Below, in pieces: positions 9,287 to 19,773 of a stretch of DNA of 64,000 nt; the first letter of the stretch is position 1; each line of letters begins with the position of its first letter. Source of the DNA: Paracoccus stylophorae. GTDB lineage: Bacteria; Pseudomonadota; Alphaproteobacteria; Rhodobacterales; Rhodobacteraceae. Where the stretch lies: NCBI RefSeq assembly GCF_028553765.1, contig NZ_CP067134.1, positions 1,159,001 to 1,223,000 on the forward strand, in the 5' to 3' direction. The notes below the pieces were generated by a model. That model was not told where the DNA came from. It saw only the letters and a list, made by a program, of their open reading frames with translations, and ran no database searches. A program made the position numbers and the translations under genes.

Positions 9287-9772
9287 ATGGACAAGCCGGT
9301 CGGAATCATCATGGGCAGCCAGTCGGACTGGTCCACCATGCGCGAGGCGGCGCAGATTCTGGACGAGCTGGGCGTGGGCCACGAGGCACGGATCGTCAGC
9401 GCCCATCGCACCCCGGACCGGTTGTGGGAATACGGCCGCGACGCCGCCGCGCGCGGGCTGAAGGTGATCATCGCCGGGGCGGGCGGGGCGGCGCATCTGC
9501 CGGGGATGATGGCGTCCAAGACGCGGCTGCCGGTGATCGGCGTGCCGGTGCAGAGCCGCGCCCTGTCGGGCCTCGATTCGCTGTATTCCATCGTGCAGAT
9601 GCCGCGCGGATACCCGGTCGCCACCATGGCCATCGGCGCGGCGGGCGCGGCCAATGCCGGGCTGATGGCCGCGGGCATCCTGGCGCTGTCGGACCCGGAT
9701 CTGGCTGAACGGCTGGAGAGGTGGCGCGCGGCGCTGTCGGCCTCGATCCCCGAGACGCCGTCCGATGACTGA
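9287..9772 (+). CDS. purE: 5-(carboxyamino)imidazole ribonucleotide mutase
   Basis: Class I PurE of 161 residues. It converts N5-CAIR to CAIR in purine biosynthesis. The substrate-binding sequence [13 protein letters not shown] is at residues 6-18, [12 protein letters not shown] follows near 43, and [11 protein letters not shown] near 67. The end overlaps the purK start by 8 bases, so the two enzymes, which act in sequence, are translationally coupled. An out-of-frame ATG at 9280 was rejected. Confidence 0.96.
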   Translation: MDKPVGIIMGSQSDWSTMREAAQILDELGVGHEARIVSAHRTPDRLWEYGRDAAARGLKVIIAGAGGAAHLPGMMASKTRLPVIGVPVQSRALSGLDSLYSIVQMPRGYPVATMAIGAAGAANAGLMAAGILALSDPDLAERLERWRAALSASIPETPSDD

Positions 9773-10802
9773 GATCGGCTGCATCGGAATCCTGGGCGGC
9801 GGCCAGCTGGGGCGGATGCTGTCGGTCGCGGCCAGCCGTCTGGGGCTGCGCTGCCACATCTATGAGCCGGGCGACGCCCCGGCGGGCGACGTGGCACACC
9901 GGCTGACGACCGCATCCTACGAGGATCGCGACGCGCTGACGCGGTTTGCCGAATCGGTGGACGTCATCACCTACGAGTTCGAGAACGTGCCGACCTCGGC
10001 GCTGGACCTGCTGGAATCGCTGCGCCCGATCCGGCCGAACCGGCGCGCGCTGGCCGTGTCGCAGGACCGGCTGACCGAAAAGACCTTCCTGAACGGGATC
10101 GGGCTGGCGACGGCGCCCTTCGTCGATGTGCCGGCGCAGGACGATCTGGCCGCGGCCATCGCGCAGATGGGCACGCCCGCGATCCTGAAGACGCGGCGGA
10201 TGGGTTATGACGGCAAGGGCCAGATCCGGATCGAGGATGCGGGGCAGACCGGCTGGACCGGCGCGCCGTCGGTTCTGGAAGGGTTCGTGGATTTCTCGGC
10301 CGAGATCAGCGTGATCGTCGCGCGCGGCGCGGACGGGCAGGTGGCCGCGTTCGATCCGGGGCTGAACGTGCATCGCGGCGGCATCCTGCGCACGACGACC
10401 GTGCCCTGCGGCCTGCCGGCGCGGGTGGCGACCGATGCGGTGCTGATCGCCGGGCGGATCGTCAATGCGCTGGACTACGTGGGCGTCATGGGGGTCGAGC
10501 TGTTCGTGACCGAAACCGGGCTGATCGTGAACGAGATCGCGCCGCGCGTGCATAATTCCGGCCACTGGACGCAGGCGGGCTGCGCCGTCGATCAGTTCGA
10601 ACAGCATATCCGCGCGGTGGCGGGGCTGCCCCTGGCCGATGGCCGGCGGCATGCCGATGTGGTGATGGAGAACCTGATCGGACACGACATGGACCGGGTG
10701 CCGGAATTGCTGGCGACGCCGCGCACGCAGCTGCATCTTTACGGCAAGGCCGACATCCGCGAGGGCCGCAAGATGGGGCATGTGAACCGGATCACCGGTT
10801 AG
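9765..10802 (+). CDS. purK: 5-(carboxyamino)imidazole ribonucleotide synthase
   Basis: ATP-grasp enzyme of 345 residues that carboxylates AIR with bicarbonate to N5-CAIR, the substrate of PurE. The N-terminal motif [12 protein letters not shown] is at residues 8-19, ATP-grasp features include [13 protein letters not shown] near 142, and the late [15 protein letters not shown] near 252 is diagnostic. The start overlaps purE. After its stop comes a short GC-rich repeat region facing the convergent purF. Confidence 0.96.
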   Translation: MTEIGCIGILGGGQLGRMLSVAASRLGLRCHIYEPGDAPAGDVAHRLTTASYEDRDALTRFAESVDVITYEFENVPTSALDLLESLRPIRPNRRALAVSQDRLTEKTFLNGIGLATAPFVDVPAQDDLAAAIAQMGTPAILKTRRMGYDGKGQIRIEDAGQTGWTGAPSVLEGFVDFSAEISVIVARGADGQVAAFDPGLNVHRGGILRTTTVPCGLPARVATDAVLIAGRIVNALDYVGVMGVELFVTETGLIVNEIAPRVHNSGHWTQAGCAVDQFEQHIRAVAGLPLADGRRHADVVMENLIGHDMDRVPELLATPRTQLHLYGKADIREGRKMGHVNRITG

Positions 10803-10868
10803 GCCGCCGTTCGTCTTCGCCCTCTTTCCAAATGCAGTGAGAAGGGTTTTTGGGGCAGGGGGTCCGGG

Positions 10869-10909
10869 GGGACGCAAAATCCCCCGGCGGTCGCGGGACG
10901 CAAACCCCC
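10869..10909. repeat. short direct repeat between purK and purF
   Basis: Two near copies, GGGACGCAAAATCCCCC at 10869-10885 and GGGACGCAAACCCCC at 10895-10909, lie between convergent purK and purF. G-runs and C-runs around each copy can pair, but there is no U-tract. It may help end transcription from both sides. Confidence 0.5.
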
Positions 10910-12400
10910 TTATTCGGCGGCGGTTGAGACGGCGGTTTCCGATCCGGGCCGCATCCGGAAACCGCGTTCGACCTGATCGAAGGGCGAGACCGGATAATCG
11001 CCGGAAAAACAGGCGTCGCAATATTGCGGGCACCCGGCGTTGCGTCCGCCGGCCTCGCCCACGGCGCGATACAGCCCGTCCAGCGACACGAAGGACAGCG
11101 AATCGACGCCGATCCAGTCGCGCATCTCCTCGGGCGTCATCTGCGCGGCCAGCAGCTTGTCGCGTTCGGGCGTGTCCACGCCATAGAAACAGGGCCAGGC
11201 GGTGGGGGGGCTGGCGATGCGGAAATGCACCTCGGCCGCGCCCGCGTCGATGATCATGTCCTTGATCTTGCGGCTGGTGGTGCCGCGGACCACGGAATCG
11301 TCGACCAGCACCACCCGCTTGCCCGCCACCAGCGAGCGGTTGACGTTCAGCTTCAGCCTGACGCCCATGTTGCGGATCTGTTCGGTGGGCTCGATGAAGG
11401 TGCGGCCCATATATTGGTTGCGGATGATCCCCATGCCATAGGGGATGCCGGATTCCTGCGCGTATCCGATGGCGGCGGGCGTGCCCGAATCGGGGACTGG
11501 GCAGACCAGGTCGGCCTCGATCGGTGCCTCGCGGGCCAGTTCGACGCCGATCTGGCGGCGGGTTTCATAGACCGACCGGCCGCCGATGATCGAATCGGGG
11601 CGCGAGAAATAGACGTGTTCGAAGATGCAGAACCGGCCGGTCGAGGGGCCGAAGGGGCGCGACGACTGCACCTTGCTGCCCGAGATCACGACCATCTCGC
11701 CCGGTTCGATCTCGCGCACGAAATCGGCGCCGATGATGTCCAGCGCGCAGGTCTCGGACGCCAGCGCAAAGCTGTCATCGCCCAGCTTACCCAGCACCAG
11801 CGGGCGCACGCCCAACGGATCGCGCACGCCGATCAGCTTGGTGCGGGTCATGGCGATGACGCTGAACGCGCCCTCGACCCGGCGCAGCGCGTCCTTCATC
11901 CGTTCGGGAATGTTGCGCTGGATCGAGCGGGCCATCAGATGGATGATGCATTCGCTATCCGACGACGACTGGAAGATGCTGCCGCGTTCGGTCAGCTCGC
12001 GCCGCAGGGCGGCGGCGTTGGTGATGTTGCCGTTATGGGCGATGGCGCAGCCGCCCATCGAGAATTCGCCGAAAAACGGCTGCACGTCGCGAATCGCGGT
12101 GTTGGCCTTGGTGCCGGTGGTGGAATAGCGCACATGCCCGATGGCCAGCGGGCCGGGCAGGGTGGCCATCACGTCGGCCTTGGTGAAATTGTCGCGCACA
12201 TAGCCGAAGCGGTGGGCGCTGTTGAAGCCGTGTTCGGGGTCGTGGGTGACGATCCCGCCCGCCTCCTGTCCGCGATGTTGCAGGGCGTGCAGGCCAAGCG
12301 CCACGAAGCTTGCGGCGTCGGCCATGCCGATGGCGCCGAAGATTCCGCACTCCTCGTGCAGGCGGTCGGAATCGAACGGATCGGCCAGAAATGGTTGCAT
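10910..12400 (-). CDS. purF: amidophosphoribosyltransferase
   Basis: First committed enzyme of purine synthesis, making phosphoribosylamine from PRPP and glutamine. The 496-residue protein has an N-terminal Ntn glutaminase domain: after a short propeptide the catalytic Cys is in HEECGIFGAIG. The C-terminal phosphoribosyltransferase domain carries the PRPP loop VVLVDDSVVRGTTSRKI. The start MQPFLADPFDSD at 12400 was chosen over a longer in-frame start because it gives a normal propeptide. Convergent with purEK, it shares their pathway. Confidence 0.96.
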   Translation of the reverse strand: MQPFLADPFDSDRLHEECGIFGAIGMADAASFVALGLHALQHRGQEAGGIVTHDPEHGFNSAHRFGYVRDNFTKADVMATLPGPLAIGHVRYSTTGTKANTAIRDVQPFFGEFSMGGCAIAHNGNITNAAALRRELTERGSIFQSSSDSECIIHLMARSIQRNIPERMKDALRRVEGAFSVIAMTRTKLIGVRDPLGVRPLVLGKLGDDSFALASETCALDIIGADFVREIEPGEMVVISGSKVQSSRPFGPSTGRFCIFEHVYFSRPDSIIGGRSVYETRRQIGVELAREAPIEADLVCPVPDSGTPAAIGYAQESGIPYGMGIIRNQYMGRTFIEPTEQIRNMGVRLKLNVNRSLVAGKRVVLVDDSVVRGTTSRKIKDMIIDAGAAEVHFRIASPPTAWPCFYGVDTPERDKLLAAQMTPEEMRDWIGVDSLSFVSLDGLYRAVGEAGGRNAGCPQYCDACFSGDYPVSPFDQVERGFRMRPGSETAVSTAAE

Positions 12401-12435
12401 CACGGCATCCTGAATGGCGTTGGGCGGTCGGGGGC

Positions 12436-12464
12436 TATGTAGGGCCAAGGGAACACAAAGTCAC
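12436..12464 (-). promoter_or_regulatory. possible purF promoter
   Basis: Minus-strand GTGACT, 17 bases, TACATA. The predicted start near 12429 is about 30 bases before the ATG at 12400. Confidence 0.4.
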
Positions 12465-12566
12465 GCCCCCGCGCAATCGCCCCGGTGGAATCGGGTCACG
12501 AACGCGTCACGTCACTTGGCGGCCGGGGCGGCCGGGGCGGCAGGACCGCGGGGCGGGGGGCGCGCC

Positions 12567-13166
12567 TCAGTCCGCGGCCGGGGGCGGGGTCTGGTCGGGG
12601 GCGACGGTTTCGGTCACGGTGCAGCCGCGCACCATCTGCTCATAGCGGCTGACGATCCAGCCCGGCGCGTCGTCGGGGATCTGTTCGTCCATCTGCCCGC
12701 GCATCCGTTCGAACACCTGCGCCGAGCGCGAATTCTCGACCATGGCGACCTGCTGGCTGGTCATCACGCGGTCATAGACGATGAAGGCGATGGCAACCAG
12801 CAGGATGCCGCGCGCCACGCCGAACAGGAAGCCGATGCCCTGGTCGATCCCGCCAAGGGCCGAACGCTGCACGACCGAGGAAAACAGCGGCGTGATGATC
12901 GAGAACACGACCAGCGCCAGCGCGAACACCACCGCGAACCCGGCGATGGTGGCCAGTTCGCAACTGTCGCCCAGAAACCGGTCCAGCACCGGCAGCTGCG
13001 CGATCATCGGGCGCACGGTGGCGGCGAACAGGAAGGCCAGGATGGCGGCGGCGATCCAGCCCAGAATCGCCAGCGATTCGCGCACGAAGCCGCGCGACCA
13101 GGCCAGGATGGCCGAAAGGATGATGACGGCGGCCACCACCGCGTCGATGATCGTGAAACCGTCCAT
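12567..13166 (-). CDS. cvpA: CvpA family membrane protein
   Basis: The 199-residue inner-membrane protein has four hydrophobic segments (roughly residues 5-23, 28-50, 72-93, 110-130) and the CvpA pattern FTIIDAVVAAVIILSAILAW, then SRGFVRESLAI. E. coli CvpA is needed for colicin V production, and the gene commonly precedes purF, as here. The C-terminal 60 residues are soluble and end in a Pro/Ala stretch. It lies between radA and purF, all on the minus strand. Confidence 0.92.
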   Translation of the reverse strand: MDGFTIIDAVVAAVIILSAILAWSRGFVRESLAILGWIAAAILAFLFAATVRPMIAQLPVLDRFLGDSCELATIAGFAVVFALALVVFSIITPLFSSVVQRSALGGIDQGIGFLFGVARGILLVAIAFIVYDRVMTSQQVAMVENSRSAQVFERMRGQMDEQIPDDAPGWIVSRYEQMVRGCTVTETVAPDQTPPPAAD

Positions 13167-13208
13167 AAGTCCTGCCCCTGCGCCTTGTTTCGTTTCGTTT
13201 CGGGCGGT

Positions 13209-14571
<1,363 letters not shown>

Positions 14572-14573
<2 letters not shown>

Positions 14574-14590
14574 GCCACATCTTGTGGCAT
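14572..14590 (-). repeat. inverted repeat over the radA start codon
   Basis: ATGCCACA, three bases, TGTGGCAT: perfect 8-bp arms. In the radA mRNA this would form a hairpin that includes the AUG at 14573. Confidence 0.7.
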
Positions 14591-14642
14591 CTGGGCGCGT
14601 GCGCCGCAATATGCGTAATCGCCGCCCGCCCGCCTTGCGCCG

Positions 14643-15122
14643 TCAGACGGCCAGCAGCGCCATCGCCGGCGGCAGGTCCTTGACCGGCTTGGTCACGATA
14701 TAGCTGAAATAGCGGCGCACCCCGGCGCGGCTTTCCAGCAGCCCGTCCATCAGCGACTGGAACGCCGCGATGTCGGGGGCGACGACCTGCATCAGATAGT
14801 CATAGCCGCCGCCGATTCCCCAGCAGCCGGTGATCTCGTCCATCCGGGCGACGGTGCGTTCGAAGATCTGGAAGCTTTCGGTGCGGTGGCTGTCCAGCTC
14901 GACCGTCACGAAGACGCTGACATGCGGCCCCAGCCCGGTCAGGTCGATATCGGCGCGATAGCCGCGGATCAGCCCGGCCTGTTCCAGCCGCTTCATCCGT
15001 TCCCAGCACGGCGTCGGCGAAAGGTTCACCCGCGCCGCCAGATCGGTTTTCGAAATGCGCCCCTCGCGCGACAGGATCGCGAGGATGGCAATGTCCCGGT
15101 CATCGAGGCGCAAGGGGTTCAT
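14643..15122 (-). CDS. Lrp/AsnC-type regulator of the ectoine operon
   Basis: The 159-residue Lrp-type protein has a winged helix at residues 5-50 (DIAILAILSREGRISKTDLA, then SPTPCWERMKRL) and a RAM domain behind it. Ectoine-degradation clusters typically carry an AsnC/DoeX regulator of this kind, and here it is divergent from the ectoine TRAP genes with 246 bases between them. A TTGTC-N6-GACAA palindrome 29 bases upstream of its start is a candidate own operator. The start MNPLRLDDRDIAI fits the family. Its sensing of an ectoine metabolite is inferred. Confidence 0.88.
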   Translation of the reverse strand: MNPLRLDDRDIAILAILSREGRISKTDLAARVNLSPTPCWERMKRLEQAGLIRGYRADIDLTGLGPHVSVFVTVELDSHRTESFQIFERTVARMDEITGCWGIGGGYDYLMQVVAPDIAAFQSLMDGLLESRAGVRRYFSYIVTKPVKDLPPAMALLAV

Positions 15123-15150
15123 GGTCCGCTTGTTTCCGCCGCGCCCGGAA

Positions 15151-15166
15151 TTGTCAATCTGGACAA
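15151..15166. promoter_or_regulatory. candidate operator of the AsnC-type regulator
   Basis: Palindrome TTGTC, six bases, GACAA in the region between the regulator and uehA. It is nested in a wider inverted repeat, CCGCTTGT at 15126-15133 and ACAAGCGG at 15163-15170. Its position suits autoregulation; binding is inferred. Confidence 0.4.
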
Positions 15167-15368
15167 GCGGCTGCGGGTTGGCGAATGCCGGGGGCAAGCG
15201 CGTTTGACTTGGACCGGCAGAATTGCCATGGTCTGATTTATGGATTGACTTGCGACCCGGTTCTTCCGGACTGTGCGAGTCGAACGGACCGGGCAAAACG
15301 ACCCGGGTTCCGAAACCCCGAAGGATGCGGGCGCGTTGCGTCACGATGTCCCATAATCAGGAGGTAAC

Positions 15369-16562
15369 ATGACCTACAAGACGCTGACCGCCGCCAGCCT
15401 GTCCGCCCTTATCCTGGGCACGGGCGGAGCAATGGCCGACACGTGGCGCTATGCCTTTGAAGAGGCGATGGACGAGGTTCAGGGCGTCTTCGCCCAGAAG
15501 TTCAAGGAAGAGGTCGAGGCCAATTCCGATCACGAGATTCAGCTGTTCCCGTTCGGCACGCTTGGCGAATCCGCCGACACGATGGAACAGGCGCAATCGG
15601 GCATCCTGCAATTCGTGGACCAGTCGCCCGGCTTTACCGGCGCGCTGATCCCCGAGGCGCAGATCTTTTTCGTGCCCTATCTGCTGCCGCAGAACGAAGA
15701 GGCGTTGCAGAACTTCTTCCGCAACTCGAAAGCCATTCACGAACTGTTCCCGCCGCTTTACGCCGAACAGGGTCTGGAACTGCTGACCATGTTTCCCGAG
15801 GGCGAGGTCTGCATGACCACGCAGGAGCCGGTTCATTCGCCCGAAGACCTGGAAGAGGTGAAGTTCCGGGTGATGACCAACCCGCTGCTGGTCGAATCCT
15901 ACAAGGCATTCGGCGCGACGCCGACGCCGCTGCCCTGGGGCGAAGTTTACGGCGCGATGCAGACCGGCATCATCCAGGGTCAGGAAAATCCGCGCTTCTT
16001 CCTGAACTCGACCAAGATGTATGAGGTGACGGATGTCATCACCTGCATCGGCCACAACAATTTCACCACTGCGGTGATGGCCAACAAGGATTTCTATGAC
16101 GGCCTGTCCGATGAGGACAAGGAGGTCGTGAACAACGCCATCGACGCGGCCTTCGAATACATCCTCGATTACCAGGCCGAGCTGGATGCCGAAAGCTTCG
16201 ACAAGATCAAGGAAGCCAAGCCCGACATGGAAATCAACATCCTGCCCGAGGAAGAGCGCAAGGCGTTCATGGAGACGGCCGACAGCGTCGAGCAGAAATT
16301 CCTTGAGATCGGCGGGCCGAACGCGCAGGAAATCCTGGACCAGATGAAGCAGGACCTGGCCGACGCCAGCGAGGCCGCATCGGGCGGTGCCGAGTCGGGC
16401 GAGGCTGCAACGGACGAGGCTGCAACGGACGGGGCTGCGACGGACGACGCCGCGACGGACGACGCTGCGACCGATGAAGCTGCGACGGACGACGCCGCAT
16501 CGGATGAGGCTGCCGAGGGCGCCGAGGCCGAGCCGGCCGAGGAACAGCCGGCGGGGAACTGA
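15369..16562 (+). CDS. uehA: ectoine TRAP transporter substrate-binding protein (DctP family) with repeat tail
   Basis: Periplasmic DctP-type binding protein for ectoine/hydroxyectoine import, judged by its place at the head of the uehABC-eut operon. A signal peptide ends near AMA-DTW (residues 22-24). The core extends to about residue 335, with KFRVMTNPLLVES and PTPLPWGEVYGAMQTGIIQG marking the ligand-binding arginine and gating region. Residues about 336-397 are an unusual low-complexity tail with seven pentapeptides of type EAATD, giving 397 residues where about 330-340 is usual. A strong AGGAGGT lies at 15359-15365. Confidence 0.92.
   Translation: MTYKTLTAASLSALILGTGGAMADTWRYAFEEAMDEVQGVFAQKFKEEVEANSDHEIQLFPFGTLGESADTMEQAQSGILQFVDQSPGFTGALIPEAQIFFVPYLLPQNEEALQNFFRNSKAIHELFPPLYAEQGLELLTMFPEGEVCMTTQEPVHSPEDLEEVKFRVMTNPLLVESYKAFGATPTPLPWGEVYGAMQTGIIQGQENPRFFLNSTKMYEVTDVITCIGHNNFTTAVMANKDFYDGLSDEDKEVVNNAIDAAFEYILDYQAELDAESFDKIKEAKPDMEINILPEEERKAFMETADSVEQKFLEIGGPNAQEILDQMKQDLADASEAASGGAESGEAATDEAATDGAATDDAATDDAATDEAATDDAASDEAAEGAEAEPAEEQPAGN
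16401..16505 (+). repeat. seven 15-bp tandem repeats in the uehA 3' end
   Basis: Unit GAGGCTGCAACGGAC; the first two copies are identical and the rest diverge at one to four bases. The repeat encodes EAATD, EAATD, GAATD, DAATD, DAATD, EAATD, DAASD and stays in frame. Confidence 0.9.
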
Positions 16563-16653
16563 TCGGGTTCCGCGTTGAAGACCGGTGCCGGGGTGACGCG
16601 CGCATCCCGGCATCTTCTGCCAGTTTCCCTTTTACATCGCGAGGCAATGCGGC

Positions 16654-17304
16654 ATGACGCTTGACGACAAGCACGCCCCCACGCCCGATCCCGATGTCAT
16701 TGCCGCCGCCGAAGCCACGGCGCTTGACGACGATATCGACGATTCCAAATACGTATCCGGCCTTCCCGGCATCCTGGGTGTCATCGACGTCGCCATCGCC
16801 CGGATCGAGGCGGTGCTGCTGGCCGTGGGCGTGCTGCTGATGGCGGTCAACACGATGGCCAATGTGATCGGGCGGTTCGTGATCGGCGAAAGCCTGTTCT
16901 TTTCCGAGGAACTGAACCGCGCCCTGATCATCCTGATCACCTTCGCGGGCATCTCTTATGCCGCGCGGCATGGCCGGCATATCCGCATGTCGGCCTTTTT
17001 CGACGCGATGCCGTTCCGGATGCGCAAGACGATGATGGTCGTCATCTCGGTCGTGACCTCGCTGGCGATGCTGCTGCTGGCCTGGTATTCGATGGATTAC
17101 GTGCTGACGCAGGCGTCGCGCGGGCGGTTGCTGCCGGCGCTGCAGGTTCCGCAATGGTGGATCATCGTCTGGGCGCCGTTGGGGTTCTTTCTGACCGGGC
17201 TGCAATACGGGCTGACCGCGATCAAGAACATGCTGGACAAGGACATCTGGCTGTCGACCAGCACGCTGGAAGGTTACGACGACAGCGTGGAAGAGGAGGT
17301 CTGA
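16654..17304 (+). CDS. uehB: TRAP transporter small permease (DctQ family)
   Basis: The 216-residue inner-membrane protein has four hydrophobic segments (about residues 45-68, 85-105, 125-147, 165-187). The DctQ pattern [19 protein letters not shown], then RHIRMS, is in the middle. It pairs with the large permease gene three bases downstream to make the membrane part of the TRAP system that uses the ion gradient. The hydrophilic N-terminal 40 residues ([14 protein letters not shown]) are longer than in most DctQ proteins, as described for UehB-type members. Confidence 0.92.
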   Translation: MTLDDKHAPTPDPDVIAAAEATALDDDIDDSKYVSGLPGILGVIDVAIARIEAVLLAVGVLLMAVNTMANVIGRFVIGESLFFSEELNRALIILITFAGISYAARHGRHIRMSAFFDAMPFRMRKTMMVVISVVTSLAMLLLAWYSMDYVLTQASRGRLLPALQVPQWWIIVWAPLGFFLTGLQYGLTAIKNMLDKDIWLSTSTLEGYDDSVEEEV

Positions 17305-17307
17305 GCC

Positions 17308-18597
17308 ATGATGACCTGGCTGATTTTCGGCTCGATGATCGTTCTTCTGCTGCTTGGCTTTCCGATGATGATCCCGCTGATCGCCGGATCGCTGATCGGG
17401 TTCGTAGGGCTGTTCGGCGGTTTCGGCCAGCTGGACACGATGATCCAGCAGATCCTGGGCGGCATCCGCCCCGCCAGCCTGATCGCGGTGCCGATGTTCA
17501 TCTTTGCCGCCGACATCATGACGCGCGGGCAGTCGGCCACGCGGCTGATCGACCTGGTGATGGCCTTCGTGGGCCATTTCAAGGGCGGTCTGGCCATCGC
17601 CACGGCCGGCGCCTGCACCATGTTCGGCGCGGTGTCGGGCTCGACGCAGGCAACCGTGGTGGCCGTCGGCGGGCCGCTGCGTCCGCGGATGCTGAAGGCG
17701 GGCTATAACGACAGCTTCATCCTGGCGCTGATCGTCAATTCCTCCGACATCGCCTTTCTGATCCCGCCCTCGATCGGGATGATCATCTATGGCGTGGTGT
17801 CGGGCACCTCGATTTCGGAACTGTTCATCGCCGGCATCGGCCCGGGTCTGCTGATCCTGGTGATGTTCTCGATCTACAGCTATATCTATGCGTCGCGAAA
17901 CGGCGTGCCGACGCTGGAAAAGGCCAGCTGGGGCGAACGGTGGCAGGCGTTGCTGCGCGCGCTGTGGCCGCTGGGCTTTCCGGCCATCATCATCGGCGGC
18001 ATCTATGGCGGCGTGTTTTCACCGACCGAGGCGGCGGCGGCCTGCGTGATGTATGCGCTGTTTCTGGAAATGATCGTCTTTCGCGAGATGGGGATGAAAC
18101 AGCTTTACGCGACGGCGAAATCCACCGGGCTGATCACCGCGGTGGTGTTCATCCTGGTGGGCGCGGGCGCGGCCTTCAGCTATGTCATCAGTTTCGCGCA
18201 GATCCCGCAGCATATCCTGGGCGCCATCGGCATCGACCAGATGGGCCAGTACGGGGTTCTGTTCACGATTTCCATCGCGTTCTTCGTCGGCTGCATGTTC
18301 GTCGATCCGATCGTCGTCATCCTGATCTTCGTGCCGATCTTCGCGCCGGTGGTGCAGTCGGTCGGGCTGGACCCGGTTCTGGTCGGCACGATCATCACCT
18401 TGCAGGTCGCCATCGGCAGCGCCACACCGCCCTTCGGCTGCGACATCTTCACCGCCATCGCGGTCTTCAAGCGGCCCTATGTCGAGGTGGTGCGGGGCAC
18501 GCCGCCCTTCATCGTCATGCTGCTGCTGGTTGCGGTGCTGCTGATCTTCTTCCCGCAGATCGCCCTGTTCCTGCGCGATCTGGCGTTCAACAAGTAA
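17308..18597 (+). CDS. uehC: TRAP transporter large permease (DctM family)
   Basis: The 429-residue large permease has about twelve hydrophobic segments. Typical DctM features are GFPMMIPLIAGS near the N-terminus, GAVSGSTQATVVAVGGPLRP near residue 105, IPPSIGMIIYGVVSGTSISE near 152, and the late TPPFGCDIFTA. It lies between uehB and usp in one operon, and its stop is nine bases from the usp ATG. Transport of ectoines is inferred from the operon. Confidence 0.95.
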   Translation: MMTWLIFGSMIVLLLLGFPMMIPLIAGSLIGFVGLFGGFGQLDTMIQQILGGIRPASLIAVPMFIFAADIMTRGQSATRLIDLVMAFVGHFKGGLAIATAGACTMFGAVSGSTQATVVAVGGPLRPRMLKAGYNDSFILALIVNSSDIAFLIPPSIGMIIYGVVSGTSISELFIAGIGPGLLILVMFSIYSYIYASRNGVPTLEKASWGERWQALLRALWPLGFPAIIIGGIYGGVFSPTEAAAACVMYALFLEMIVFREMGMKQLYATAKSTGLITAVVFILVGAGAAFSYVISFAQIPQHILGAIGIDQMGQYGVLFTISIAFFVGCMFVDPIVVILIFVPIFAPVVQSVGLDPVLVGTIITLQVAIGSATPPFGCDIFTAIAVFKRPYVEVVRGTPPFIVMLLLVAVLLIFFPQIALFLRDLAFNK

Positions 18598-18606
18598 GAG
18601 AGTGCG

Positions 18607-19050
18607 ATGTTCGAAAGGATTCTTGTCCCCTATGACGGGTCCACCGGGGCCGAGCGTGCGCTGTGGAAGGCCATCGACCTGGCCAAGCTGTGCGGATCGC
18701 ATCTGATCGTGCTGACCGTCTATCGTCATCATTCGATGCTGGAGGCGTCGCTGTCGATGGTGCGCGGGACGCTGGACCCCGGCGGCAACCTGGACGAGAC
18801 GATGCGCCAGACCGCGCGCGACGCGGCCGATTACGCCAAAAGCCAGGCCATCGACGCGGGCGTCGAAAAGGTCAGCGCGTTCATCAAGGCGGGACAGCCG
18901 GCGCGCTGCATCGTGACCATGGCGCGCGACAAGGAATGCGACCTGATCGTGATCGGCTCGCGCGGGTTGGGATCGACCGAAGGCTATCTTCTGGGGTCGG
19001 TCAGCCACAAGGTGACGGGGCTTTCCGACCGCCCGGTCATGGTCGTCTAG
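18607..19050 (+). CDS. universal stress protein in the ectoine operon
   Basis: UspA-type protein of 147 residues with the ATP-binding pattern GSRGLGSTEGYLLGSVSHKV near residues 118-137 and the N-terminal ILVPYDGSTGAERAL. In known ectoine operons a usp gene lies right behind uehABC, and in the related TeaABC system the Usp protein TeaD regulates transporter activity with bound ATP. Here it lies between uehC and eutA in the same order, so a role in tuning ectoine uptake is likely. Confidence 0.93.
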   Translation: MFERILVPYDGSTGAERALWKAIDLAKLCGSHLIVLTVYRHHSMLEASLSMVRGTLDPGGNLDETMRQTARDAADYAKSQAIDAGVEKVSAFIKAGQPARCIVTMARDKECDLIVIGSRGLGSTEGYLLGSVSHKVTGLSDRPVMVV

Positions 19051-19068
19051 GGAAAGGCGGCACCCTGC

Positions 19069-19773
19069 ATGTGGCGCGACAATCTAAGCCGTTTCGGGCT
19101 GATCGCCCTTGCCACCGACATGACCATCGAGGGGGATGCGCTGCGGCTGCTGCCCGACGGCTGCCGGCTGCACGTCACCCGGATCGCGTTCGACAATCCG
19201 ACCACGGCCGAGAATCTGAAACGCACCGGCCCGCATCTGCGCGCGGCCTCGGACCTGCTGGTGCCGGGGGTCGAGTTGAAGGGGATCGGGTTCGGCTGCA
19301 CCTCGGCCTCGGCGGTGCTGGGCGATGAGGTACAGACGGCCATCGGCGACCGCGCGCCGATCAGCACCCCCGTCGCCGCCGCGCTGCGCGGGTTCCGGGC
19401 GCTGAAGGTGGACCGGATCGCGCTGATGACGCCCTATCTGCGCGCGACCACCGATCTGGTCGGCGATCATTTCGAGGCCAACGGTCTGGGCGTCGTGTCG
19501 CGCATGTCGATGGAATATGCCGACGACCGCGACATGGCGCTGCTGCCGGGCGATGCGATCGTGGATTTCGCCCGCCAGTCCGATCACCCGGATGCGCAGG
19601 CGCTGTTCCTGTCCTGCACCGCGCTGCCCGCCGTCGCGGTGATCGACCGGATCGAGCAGGCGTTGGGCAAGCCGGTGGTCAGTTCCAACCTGGCGCTGTT
19701 CTGGTCGATGCTGGATCTGGCGCAGATCCCGGCGTCGGGGCCGGGCAGGCTGTTTCAGGTGCGGACATGGTGA
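19069..19773 (+). CDS. eutA: ectoine utilisation protein EutA (Asp/Glu racemase/maleate isomerase-like)
   Basis: The 234-residue protein has the Asp/Glu racemase superfamily fold, with two catalytic-type cysteines in GFGCTSASAV (near residue 84) and LFLSCTALPAV (near 184). EutA is the first of the EutABC set linked to hydroxyectoine use; its exact reaction is not settled. The start follows the usp stop by 18 bases with GGAAAGG between, and its end overlaps eutB by 7 bases. Confidence 0.88.
   Translation: MWRDNLSRFGLIALATDMTIEGDALRLLPDGCRLHVTRIAFDNPTTAENLKRTGPHLRAASDLLVPGVELKGIGFGCTSASAVLGDEVQTAIGDRAPISTPVAAALRGFRALKVDRIALMTPYLRATTDLVGDHFEANGLGVVSRMSMEYADDRDMALLPGDAIVDFARQSDHPDAQALFLSCTALPAVAVIDRIEQALGKPVVSSNLALFWSMLDLAQIPASGPGRLFQVRTW

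Noticed and set aside
12520..12566. Possible mini-repeat of GGCCGGGGC units after cvpA
   Set aside because: Only about three imperfect GC-rich units, no symmetry or link to a known element.
16401..16505. CRISPR-like array
   Set aside because: Contiguous in-frame 15-bp repeats with no spacers inside a coding region.
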